In this document: positions 15,334 through 23,120 of the stretch, piece after piece | Layout: every line of letters begins with the position of its first letter | Numbering within the stretch: the first letter of the stretch is position 1 | From: UBA4656 sp002405525 | Lineage (GTDB): Bacteria > Pseudomonadota > Gammaproteobacteria > Xanthomonadales > Ahniellaceae | Assembly: GCA_036723735.1 (NCBI GenBank) | Contig: DAIMGT010000058.1 | Coordinates: forward strand, 1 to 24,873 | Length of the DNA: 24,873 nt | Direction of reading: 5' to 3' | Program-made: the position numbers and the translations under genes | The notes under the pieces: generated by a model | Seen by the model: only the letters and a program-made list of their open reading frames with translations | The model's database searches: none | What the model was told of the DNA's origin: nothing

Positions 15334-16512
15334 ATGCATACCCACTGTCCCGCCGTGCTGGCAATCGAACTGCGCGGGCCTGCCCCCGCGTCCCTGCCCA
15401 CCGTGCCCACCGAGCAGGCGGCCCTGCTGGTCGACGCCGTCGCCGCCGACCTCGCGCGCCTGCTGCCGGGCGTCGAGAGCCTTGGGCTCGCGGTGGCCGG
15501 CGCGCTGTTCGATGTGGCGCAGGTGCTGCGGCCGGGCTGGCCGCTGTTCCATGAACTGGCCCTGCTTTACCGGCGCGAGCGGCGCGGTGACCGCAGCCCG
15601 GCGGTGATGGGCCTCGGCACCGCCGGCGGGCGCATGGCGAGCCCGGTGCTGGAGCCTGAGCCCGGCCTCGGCGGGGGCCCGCTGGTGCTGGTGCCCTTCG
15701 TGCTGGTTGGCGAGGACGCGATGGCGCAGGCCATCGGTGCGCGGATGGAGCTGGTGTTCACCGAACAGGGACTCGCCGGGGCGGCGGTGCCGTTGTTTTT
15801 GTCGCAGGGGCTGGGGCTGGAGGTCGAGCACGCGCGCTACATGACGCGCTTCGACCTCTGCGCGTTGCTGGCGATCCAGCTCGACCACGCGGGCCTCGGG
15901 CCGCTGTGGCCCTTGCTCGAAGCAGCCCTGCTGGCGCCCGGCGCGTCGCAGTTCGTGCGCAGCGCGGGCGGCGCGGGCTGGCGCTGCGAATCGGGTTCAT
16001 TGCGCGGCGCGGCTTTCGGCTTCGATGCCTGGGCGCGCGGGCCGGGCACGGCGCTGGATCCGGCCTCGCGCGCCGAGGGCTTCGCCGAAACCCTGCTGAT
16101 GCAGCGTCGGGCCGCGGGCCTGCTGACGGCGCATGGTCTGCTGCCGGCGTGGGTGGCGGCCGATCCGGGGCTGGACGAGGCGGCGCTGGAGGCGGCGCTC
16201 GTGGCAGGGCCGCTGCTGGAGGTCGCGCGGGTGGACGAGCGACCGCTGCCGGATGCGACCTCGGCAGGTCGGGCCGCCGCAGGCGACGGGCCGCGCCGCG
16301 TGGTCGCGCTGTCGCATCCGACGCTGGGCACCGCGGGCTTCGCCGTCATTGCGGGGCCGACGCAGGCACCGCAGGTGATCGCGCGCGCCTGGCCGCTGGA
16401 CGAGGCGGCTGCGCGCGGCGCCCGCGCGGCGCTGGCGCGCGCGCTTGATGCCGACCCCGCGGGTGGGTCGATGCCGTTGGCGCTGGCGCTGGGCCCTCCA
16501 TCGGTGGATTGA
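15334..16512 (+). CDS. Conserved-looking protein of unknown function
   Basis: A 392-residue protein I cannot assign to a named family. It has no signal peptide and no clear membrane span. It is rich in Ala, Gly and Leu. Recognisable stretches are PGWPLFHELALLYRR (about 68-82), a central LVLVPFVLVGEDAMAQAIGARME (about 115-137), GLGLEVEHARYMTRFDLCALLAIQLDHAG (about 153-181) and RVVALSHPTLGTAGFAVIAGPT near 332-353. The regular sense codon pattern over more than 1.1 kb and the divergent placement support a real gene. The ATG at 15334 lies 86 bases from the divergent acyltransferase start, leaving a small shared promoter region. No function is proposed. Confidence 0.7.
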   Translation: MHTHCPAVLAIELRGPAPASLPTVPTEQAALLVDAVAADLARLLPGVESLGLAVAGALFDVAQVLRPGWPLFHELALLYRRERRGDRSPAVMGLGTAGGRMASPVLEPEPGLGGGPLVLVPFVLVGEDAMAQAIGARMELVFTEQGLAGAAVPLFLSQGLGLEVEHARYMTRFDLCALLAIQLDHAGLGPLWPLLEAALLAPGASQFVRSAGGAGWRCESGSLRGAAFGFDAWARGPGTALDPASRAEGFAETLLMQRRAAGLLTAHGLLPAWVAADPGLDEAALEAALVAGPLLEVARVDERPLPDATSAGRAAAGDGPRRVVALSHPTLGTAGFAVIAGPTQAPQVIARAWPLDEAAARGARAALARALDADPAGGSMPLALALGPPSVD

Positions 16513-16522
16513 CGCGCAGCGC

Positions 16523-16570
16523 GCGCAGCGAATGGCGCCGACCGCATCGACGCGGTGCAGTTCGCTGCGC
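16523..16570. terminator. Inverted repeat between convergent genes
   Basis: GCGCAGCGAA (16523-16532) pairs perfectly with TTCGCTGCGC (16561-16570). Inside the loop ACCGC (16541-16545) pairs with GCGGT (16552-16556). It sits between the stop of the plus-strand unknown gene and the stop of the minus-strand Ig-repeat gene, which suits a bidirectional terminator. There is no strong T run on the plus side. Confidence 0.45.
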
Positions 16571-16659
16571 TTGTCGCTCCCTGCTTGGCGACCGCGAGGC
16601 GGCGCGGCAACCCCGCCGCGGCGTTTCCGCAAGGCCGGTGCCGGCGAGGAGCCGCGCGA

Positions 16660-18483
16660 TCAGTTGATGACGATGTTCTGCTTGATCGTCGGCGAAGCGA
16701 AATAGAACGCATCTTCCTCGTGCGTGGCGGTGATCACGCAGGTGCCGGTGGTCAGCGGCTGGAAGATTGCGCCGCTGACGGGGTTGCAGATCGTCGGCGT
16801 GAGCGAGACGAAGGTCACCTGGGCGGTCGACGGACCCGGGGTGAACTGCAGGGTGAAGTTGCCGCCCGACTGCGCGAACGGACCCTGGGCGGGGAAGGTC
16901 AGCGAGCCCACGCCGCGGGTGATCGTGACCTGCCGTTCGACCGGGGCCGCGGTGTTGTAGTTCGCGTTGCCGGCCTGCTGCGCGCGGACGGTGCAGATGT
17001 CCACCGCGACTGGCGTGACCGTGGTGCCGCTGACCGTGCAGCGCGCGTTGTTGGTCGACGAGAACACCACCGGGTTGCCGCTGGCGCCGCCCGTGGCGCT
17101 GACCTGGAAGGTCTGGCCGAAGGGCCGCGGGCCCGGGTCGGGGAAGGTGATCGTCTGGTTGGCCTTGGTGACGGCGACGTTGCGCGTGACCTGCGGCGCC
17201 GCGGTGTAGTTCGCGTTGCCGGCCTGGTTCGCGGTGATGGTGCAAGGGCCGACGGCGACGATGGTCGCGGTGCTGCCGGAGACCGTGCAGGCCGCAGGCG
17301 TGGTCGAGGCGAACACCACCGGGTTGCCCGAGGCACCGCCCGTGGCGACCAGGGGCACGGCACCCGCCGGGCTGTAGGTGATGTTGGCGCCTTCCGCCGG
17401 GCTGGTGAAGGCGATGGTCTGGCTGCCGATGCCCACGGTCTGGGAAGCGGTGGTGGTGCTGCCGTCGAAGCCCACGCGCCCGGCGTAGGTGGCGCGCACG
17501 GTACGCGTGCCGGCGGTGGTGGACGTCAGCGCGCAACTGCCGTTGGCGCGGTTCGGCTCCATGCCGTCGGGCACCAGGGTGGCGGTGCAGTTGGCCCCGG
17601 CCGCATCGGACACCAGCACGGCGCCCGACGGACGGCCGGTGGTGCCGTCGACCCGCACACCGACGGTATACGACTCGCCGATGGTGGCAGGCGTCGGAGT
17701 GATCGACGCGATCGCTGTCGTGGTGCCGGTCGCGGCGATCGACGACGACTCGAAACCGCTGGCGAACAGGCTGTCGGTCGAGATCAGGCCCGGGCTGTTG
17801 AGCGCCCGGTCCGGCGTCGCGCCGAACCCGATGCAGTCCTCGATGGTGAGCACGTTCTGGCTCTGCTGCGGCGTGCCCGAGGTCGGGTAGGTCATGCCGC
17901 TGCCGGACAGCGCGGACGACACCGGGACGCCGTCGTAGGTGAAGCAGGCGGTGGAGGTGGTGACGGTGCCCTCGAGACAGTCGAAACTGAGGATCCGCGT
18001 CGCCGGGTCGTAGCTGGCGCGGGTCACCTGCGCGGCGGGCGTGCGGCAGGACAGCGAAGGCGGGTTGCCGCCCGGCGCCGCCTGGTAGGCGGCGCGATTC
18101 TCGAACAGGTCGAGGATCGAGATCTCCAGATTGGTGAACTGCGTGCTGGCATCGGTCGGGCACTCAACCAGAAGCTCGCTGGTCCCCGGATTGGACGTGC
18201 GCACGGCATAGGACGCGCTGACGCCGGCGGCGATCTCGCCCGGAAGGCAGGTGAACTGCAGCGCGGTCGGTGTGGTGTTGCAGGCGAACTGCGCCTGCAG
18301 CCGCACCGGCGACGGCGTGCGGCTGAACACGATGTTCTGTGCCGGCGGCGGCGCACAGACCGGCGGAAAGGGGATGCCGTTGAAGGTGCCGCGCACCTGC
18401 ACCGACTGCGCATGCGCGATCCCGGCCGTCGCGCCGAGCGCCAGCGCGGCGAGGACCAGGGACGGGATACGGGAAGATGCCAT
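16660..18483 (-). CDS. Secreted Ig-like repeat protein with internal FASGFE motif
   Basis: A 607-residue secreted protein. Signal peptide about 1-25 (ending AHA). A Cys-rich N-terminal module (26-236) contains about nine cysteines. At 237-245 is DSLFASGFE, resembling the short motif that usually ends secreted proteins in Lysobacterales. Then comes an Ig-like domain (about 253-350), then three tandem Ig-like repeats (353-440, 441-523, 524-607). The first two repeats share SATGGASGNPVVF and QAGNANY around paired cysteines; the third is degenerate. Such repeats make extended stalks or adhesion modules outside the cell; the partner is unknown. A strong ribosome site GGAGG lies six bases before the ATG (18490-18494 on the plus strand), and TATACT (18511-18516) is a likely -10. 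Confidence 0.82.
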   Translation of the reverse strand: MASSRIPSLVLAALALGATAGIAHAQSVQVRGTFNGIPFPPVCAPPPAQNIVFSRTPSPVRLQAQFACNTTPTALQFTCLPGEIAAGVSASYAVRTSNPGTSELLVECPTDASTQFTNLEISILDLFENRAAYQAAPGGNPPSLSCRTPAAQVTRASYDPATRILSFDCLEGTVTTSTACFTYDGVPVSSALSGSGMTYPTSGTPQQSQNVLTIEDCIGFGATPDRALNSPGLISTDSLFASGFESSSIAATGTTTAIASITPTPATIGESYTVGVRVDGTTGRPSGAVLVSDAAGANCTATLVPDGMEPNRANGSCALTSTTAGTRTVRATYAGRVGFDGSTTTASQTVGIGSQTIAFTSPAEGANITYSPAGAVPLVATGGASGNPVVFASTTPAACTVSGSTATIVAVGPCTITANQAGNANYTAAPQVTRNVAVTKANQTITFPDPGPRPFGQTFQVSATGGASGNPVVFSSTNNARCTVSGTTVTPVAVDICTVRAQQAGNANYNTAAPVERQVTITRGVGSLTFPAQGPFAQSGGNFTLQFTPGPSTAQVTFVSLTPTICNPVSGAIFQPLTTGTCVITATHEEDAFYFASPTIKQNIVIN

Positions 18484-18510
18484 GCGCGGCCTCCGCGAAA
18501 AAGAGCGCGC

Positions 18511-18516
18511 AGTATA
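18511..18516 (-). promoter_or_regulatory. Probable -10 box of the Ig-repeat gene
   Basis: Read on the minus strand this is TATACT, followed by a GC-rich discriminator (GCGCGC), 27 bases before the ATG and just outside the GGAGG ribosome site. The methyltransferase promoter at 10882 has the same TATACT-CGCGCG layout. No consensus -35 is visible at 17 bases. Confidence 0.4.
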
Positions 18517-18591
18517 TCCGCAGCGCCGGGTTAGCCTCTCGTTAACCGGCCGCCCCGGCTCCCGACGGCGATCCGCTCGCGCAGGCCGCGC

Positions 18592-19071
18592 CTACCGTCG
18601 GTCGGCGGCCGGGACAGCGAACGGGTGTTCGTACATACGGTAGGCGGTTTCCTGCATGCCGAGCGCGGCATAGGTGCGCCGGGCGCGCGCGTTGTCGCGC
18701 TCGACGTACAGGCGCAGACCCACCGCACCGGCGGTGCGCGCCCGCGCCTCGATCGCGCCGTAGAGCGCGCGGAACACGCCCCGGCCGCGCGCCTCGGGGC
18801 GCACGTAGACGCTCTGCACCCACCACCAGTCGCCGCAGCGCCAATCGCTCCATTCGTACGTGACCAGCAACCCCGCGACGACTGCGCCCGCGTGCCCGGC
18901 GACGAGGTAGATGCCGCGCCGGACGTCATCGAAGACGGCCTCGACGCCAGACCGCAGCACGGCAGGATCGAGCCGCTTGTGCTCGGTTTCCCAGGCCATC
19001 GCGGCATTGAACTCGACCAGTGCATCGATGTCGGCGCGTGTCGCCTCGCGCAGGACGATGGCAGGGTCCAT
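18592..19071 (-). CDS. GNAT-family N-acetyltransferase
   Basis: A 159-residue GCN5-type acetyltransferase, normal length. Acetyl-CoA motif A is VQSVYVRPEARGRGVFRALY (85-104), with RGRGVF as the R/Q-x-x-G-x-G/A loop at 95-100. Motif B is LYVERDNARARRTYAALGM (120-138), where the Asn and Tyr are typical. The N-terminus IVLREATRADIDALVEF is the usual first strand and helix. The substrate (amine, amino acid, antibiotic or protein N-terminus) cannot be told. The start lies three bases from the ntrC stop, so it is the third gene of the ntrBC unit, but there is no evidence it has a nitrogen role. Confidence 0.85.
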   Translation of the reverse strand: MDPAIVLREATRADIDALVEFNAAMAWETEHKRLDPAVLRSGVEAVFDDVRRGIYLVAGHAGAVVAGLLVTYEWSDWRCGDWWWVQSVYVRPEARGRGVFRALYGAIEARARTAGAVGLRLYVERDNARARRTYAALGMQETAYRMYEHPFAVPAADRR

Positions 19072-19074
19072 GGC

Positions 19075-20484
<1,410 letters not shown>

Positions 20485-20612
20485 GGGCCGACTCGTGCGG
20501 CCAGCGCCAAGCGAGGCGCTTCGGACGGAAGCAAGCGCCGAGGGGTCAGGCGGAACCTGCCGCCGCACAGCGGCGGCCCGCCGAACGCCAGCGCGAGTAG
20601 CGCTGGCGGGAA

Positions 20613-20637
20613 CAGGGCCCAGGGCCCAGTCAAGAGC
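20613..20637 (+). repeat. Heptamer array A with CAGTCAAGAGC end
   Basis: Two CAGGGCC units (20613-20626) are followed by CAGTCAAGAGC (20627-20637). The 18 bases 20620-20637 are an exact inverted match to 20783-20800, so arrays A and B face each other across 145 bases. Confidence 0.75.
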
Positions 20638-20782
20638 GGGGCAGCTCCGGCGCTGCGGCAACGGCGTTCAGCGCTTCGAATGGAGGCACCGCATCGAGGC
20701 CCGGGCCGTTCGCGCGGCAAGCCGCGCACGGTGCGTGCGAGCGAAGCCCGACAACCGGCCGCCGCGACAGCCGCGGTCACCG

Positions 20783-20842
20783 GCTCTTGACTGGGCCCTG
20801 AGCCCTGGGCCCTGGGCCCTCTACCCTGGTCCCCATACCCTG
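20783..20842 (-). repeat. Heptamer array B, seven units, G-rich on the ntrBC strand
   Basis: Read on the minus strand, the units are of the form CAGGGYN and lie in strict seven-base register from 20842 to 20794, ending in CAGTCAAGAGC. Seven runs of three or more C on the plus strand, each four bases apart (20796-20840), mean G3-N4 spacing on the ntrB-ntrC sense strand. This could fold as a G-quadruplex in the mRNA between the two genes. Confidence 0.75.
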
Positions 20843-20887
20843 CGCGCCGAACACGCGCCGCCGACGCCGGAACGTTCCCACCCGCCA

Positions 20888-21919
20888 TCACGCATCCTCC
20901 ATCGGCAACAACAAGGTGAACACCGTGTGCCCCGGCCGCGAGCGGTAGGTCAGTGAGCCGCGGTGCTCGCGTGCGACCTGCTGCGACAGCGTGAGCCCGA
21001 GGCCGGAGCCTTCCGCGCGACCGGACACCAGCGGCAGGAAGATGCGGGTGGCGAGCTCCTCCGGCACGCCGCGGCCGTTGTCGACCACCTCGATGCGCAG
21101 CGCGCGGCGATGCACGGTTTCGCCGATCGGCACCTGGGTCTCGGCGCGCGTGCGCAGGCGCACCTCGCTGGAGCCGGCCTCGATGGCGTTGCGCACCAGG
21201 TTCCACACGGCCTGGGTCAGGCGGTCGGCGTCGCCCATCACGGTGGGCAGGCTGGGGTCGTAGTCGCGCATCACCAGCGCCGACCAGCCGTTCTCGGCCT
21301 CGCTGAGCAGACGCACGCGCTCGAGCACCTCGTGCACGTTGACCGGTTGCGGGGCGCGCGGCGGCGGGGGGTTCAGCAGGCGGTCGACGAGACTGGAGAG
21401 TCGCTCGGCCTCGGCGACGATCACCTCGAGGTAGCGCTGGCTGTCGGGTTCGCTGACCCGCTTGCCGAGCAATTGCGCCGCGCCGCGCAGGCCGGCCAGC
21501 GGATTGCGGATCTCGTGCGCGAGGCCTTTGAGCGCCTCGTGCAGTGCGGCAGGCACCGTGGTGGCGGGATCGGCGCCGGGAAACTCCTCCACCGGATGGA
21601 ACTCCAGCAGCCAGTCGCCGTCGTCGAGCGGGCTTAGCCACAGGTCGGCGAAGCGCTCATGGTCGGGGGCCGGGGCGAGGCGCACGCGCCGCGCGCACAG
21701 CGGACGCCGATCGGCGCGCACGCGCGCCAGCAGGCGCTCGAACACCGCTTCTCCGGGGGAAAGCTGGGCCACCGGCAGATCGAGGAAGCGGCGCGCGGAG
21801 TAGCCCAACCACGCGGCGAAGGCCGGGTTGACCGCGCGCATCGTGCCGTTCGCCGCCAGGCGCAGGACCGGCGTGGCGAGCAGATCGTGCCCGCTGACGG
21901 GGAGCGGAAGTTCGTGCAT
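20888..21919 (-). CDS. ntrB: NtrB nitrogen sensor histidine kinase
   Basis: A 343-residue soluble sensor kinase (E. coli NtrB/GlnL has 349). The PAS-like N-terminal domain is about 5-120 (VLRLAANGTMRAVNPAFAAWLGYSARR). The H box has phospho-His135 in LAHEIRNPLAGLRGAAQLL. The N box is WNLVRNAIEAGS (239-250), G1 is DNGRG (280-284) and G2 is GSGLGL (304-309), a complete ATP-binding set. There are no membrane spans, as expected. NtrB phosphorylates NtrC when nitrogen is low and dephosphorylates it with PII bound when nitrogen is high (known of the family). The start ATG 21919 gives MHELPLP with the normal family length. The gene upstream, usually glnA, is not in this window: the DNA to the right carries a divergent hydrolase instead. 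Confidence 0.94.
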   Translation of the reverse strand: MHELPLPVSGHDLLATPVLRLAANGTMRAVNPAFAAWLGYSARRFLDLPVAQLSPGEAVFERLLARVRADRRPLCARRVRLAPAPDHERFADLWLSPLDDGDWLLEFHPVEEFPGADPATTVPAALHEALKGLAHEIRNPLAGLRGAAQLLGKRVSEPDSQRYLEVIVAEAERLSSLVDRLLNPPPPRAPQPVNVHEVLERVRLLSEAENGWSALVMRDYDPSLPTVMGDADRLTQAVWNLVRNAIEAGSSEVRLRTRAETQVPIGETVHRRALRIEVVDNGRGVPEELATRIFLPLVSGRAEGSGLGLTLSQQVAREHRGSLTYRSRPGHTVFTLLLPMEDA

Positions 21920-21941
21920 TGCACGATTGTAGGGAGAAAAG

Positions 21942-21962
21942 CAGGGCCCAGGGCCCAGCGAG
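21942..21962 (+). repeat. Heptamer array C
   Basis: Two exact CAGGGCC units (21942-21955) followed by CAGCGAG. It starts 23 bases upstream of the ntrB start codon. It shares its first 17 bases with array A (20613-20629) before the two diverge after CAG. Confidence 0.65.
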
Positions 21963-22004
21963 TGACCCGTCTGTGTGCAAGGGCGGGGCTTCTGGCCCGG
22001 GCGG

Positions 22005-22046
22005 CAGGGTGCAGGGTCCAGGGTCCAGGGTCCAGGGTCCAGGGGA
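22005..22046 (+). repeat. Heptamer array D, six units
   Basis: One CAGGGTG, four exact CAGGGTC and one CAGGGGA, in perfect seven-base register. Six G-runs of three or four G with four-base gaps match the canonical G-quadruplex pattern on the plus strand. It lies about 190 bases before the hydrolase start and about 90 bases upstream of the ntrB start. Confidence 0.8.
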
Positions 22047-22235
22047 GAGGGCTGCGGGCATCGATCGACGTGGATCGTCGCGGCTGTTGGGGCCCTGGGC
22101 CGTCGACGCCCCCAAGCCCCCACCCCGCTCAGACGCCGCGCCTGGCCGAGGCCGACCTGCGCGCCGTGCTGCGGCCAGGCGGGTTCGCGCCAGGCTTGGG
22201 CGCGCGGCTCCACGGCATCGTGCGAGGATCGCGCG

Positions 22236-23111
22236 ATGCCGACACTTGACCACCGCGGCCACCGCATCCCCTGGCAGTCCTTCGGCGATGGCCCGCCGGT
22301 GCTGCTGGTTCACGGGCTGGGCTCCAGCGGCGCCGACTGGGCGTTCCAGATCCCGCCACTGGCCGCCCGTCGCCGGGTGATCGTGCCCGACCTGCGCGGC
22401 TCCGGCCGCAGCGCCCACGCGCCGGGGCCGTATTCGATCGCACACTTCGCCGACGACCTGTGGGCGCTGGTCGATGCGCTGGCGATCGAGCGGGTCGACC
22501 TGGTCGGCTTCTCGCTTGGCGGCGCGGTGGCGCTGGAGATGGCGCTGGCGCGGCCCGACCGCGTGCCGCGTTTGTGCACCATCAACAGCCTGCCGAGCTA
22601 CCGCGTCGACCACTGGAAGAAGTGGCTCGAAGTGCACGTGCAGGCTGCGATGGTGCGCACGCTCGGCCTGCCGAAGGTCGCGCGCATGGTCTCGAAGCGC
22701 CTGTTCCCGCACCCGCACCAGGCCCCGATGCGCGAGCGCGTGGTGGCGGTGCTGGGTGCCAACCCGGTGCGCGCCTACCTCGACACCGCCGACGCGCTGG
22801 CCGGCTGGTGCGCCGGCGAGCGCATCGGTGGACTTCACGCGCGCACCCTGCTGGTCGCCGCCGAGCACGACTACACACCGTTGGATGAAAAGCGCCGCTG
22901 GGCCGAACGCATGCGCGCGGAATTCGCGGTGGTGCGCGGCTCGCGCCACGGCACGCCCTTCGACGCGATCGCGGCCACCAACGCCCTGCTCGCCGCCTTC
23001 CTCGCCGACGCGCCGCTGCCGGCCGACGAGGCGCTGGCGATCGATCCGCCCGAGCGAATGCCGGGTGCGCCGCCGCCGGGGATCCTGGAGGCGTTCGCGG
23101 CCGAAGCGTGA
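22236..23111 (+). CDS. Alpha/beta-fold hydrolase
   Basis: A 291-residue alpha/beta hydrolase with a full catalytic triad. The oxyanion-hole loop is HGLGSSG (26-32). The nucleophile is Ser93 in GFSLGG, the acid Asp212 in AAEHDYTP, and the base His238 in GSRHGTPFD. The DLRGSGRS segment (52-59) is typical of the hydrolase/lyase group that includes esterases, MhpC-like C-C hydrolases and lipases. No signal peptide, so cytoplasmic. Substrate unknown. ATG 22236 is the only start that gives a normal N-terminal strand (MPTLDHRGHRIPWQSFGDGPPVLLVHG); the frame continues upstream through the heptamer arrays and is rejected there. It converges with the broken gene on the right, nine bases apart. Confidence 0.85.
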   Translation: MPTLDHRGHRIPWQSFGDGPPVLLVHGLGSSGADWAFQIPPLAARRRVIVPDLRGSGRSAHAPGPYSIAHFADDLWALVDALAIERVDLVGFSLGGAVALEMALARPDRVPRLCTINSLPSYRVDHWKKWLEVHVQAAMVRTLGLPKVARMVSKRLFPHPHQAPMRERVVAVLGANPVRAYLDTADALAGWCAGERIGGLHARTLLVAAEHDYTPLDEKRRWAERMRAEFAVVRGSRHGTPFDAIAATNALLAAFLADAPLPADEALAIDPPERMPGAPPPGILEAFAAEA

Positions 23112-23120
23112 CGCCTTGCG

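Larger units (their letters stand above)
20485..20887. other. 403-base ntrB-ntrC spacer of hairpins and repeats
   Basis: ntrB and ntrC are usually adjacent, but here 403 bases lie between them. In order on the plus strand there are: AGCGCC/GGCGCT at 20503-20520; an eight-pair perfect stem GCCGCCGC-aca-GCGGCGGC (20559-20577); a nine-pair stem CGCCAGCGC-gagta-GCGCTGGCG (20586-20608); two CAGGGCC heptamers; a 145-base middle; and seven inverted heptamers. No coding frame here is credible. The ntrC promoter or read-through structures may lie within it. Confidence 0.65.
21920..22235. other. Divergent region with heptamer arrays C, D and E
   Basis: 316 bases between the ntrB start and the hydrolase start, so both promoters must lie here. 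It is dominated by heptamer arrays at 21942-21955, 22005-22046 and a degenerate pair at 22091-22104. I looked for a sigma-54 GG-N10-GC site on the ntrB side and found none that fits. Confidence 0.55.

Noticed and set aside
12839..15607. A 922-codon plus-strand open frame opposite the thiolase and acyltransferase
   Set aside because: It is antisense to the thiolase with all catalytic residues present, has no recognisable domain, and overlaps the real gene at 15334.
16555..18534. A 659-codon plus-strand frame opposite the Ig-repeat gene
   Set aside because: Gly/Arg-rich shadow. The minus strand has a signal peptide, GGAGG ribosome site and tandem repeats.
20486..20661. N-terminal extension of ntrC by 59 residues
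   Set aside because: The extension translates repeats and hairpins of the spacer. GTG 20484 gives exactly the family's normal receiver N-terminus and 469-residue length.
21970..21995. Possible sigma-54 promoter (TTGCA on the minus strand) before ntrB
   Set aside because: The GG that must lie ten bases before GC is AG here, so the -24 element is missing.
20613..22104. CRISPR array as an explanation for the heptamer repeats
   Set aside because: Units are seven bases, directly joined, without spacers of uniform length, and no cas genes are present.
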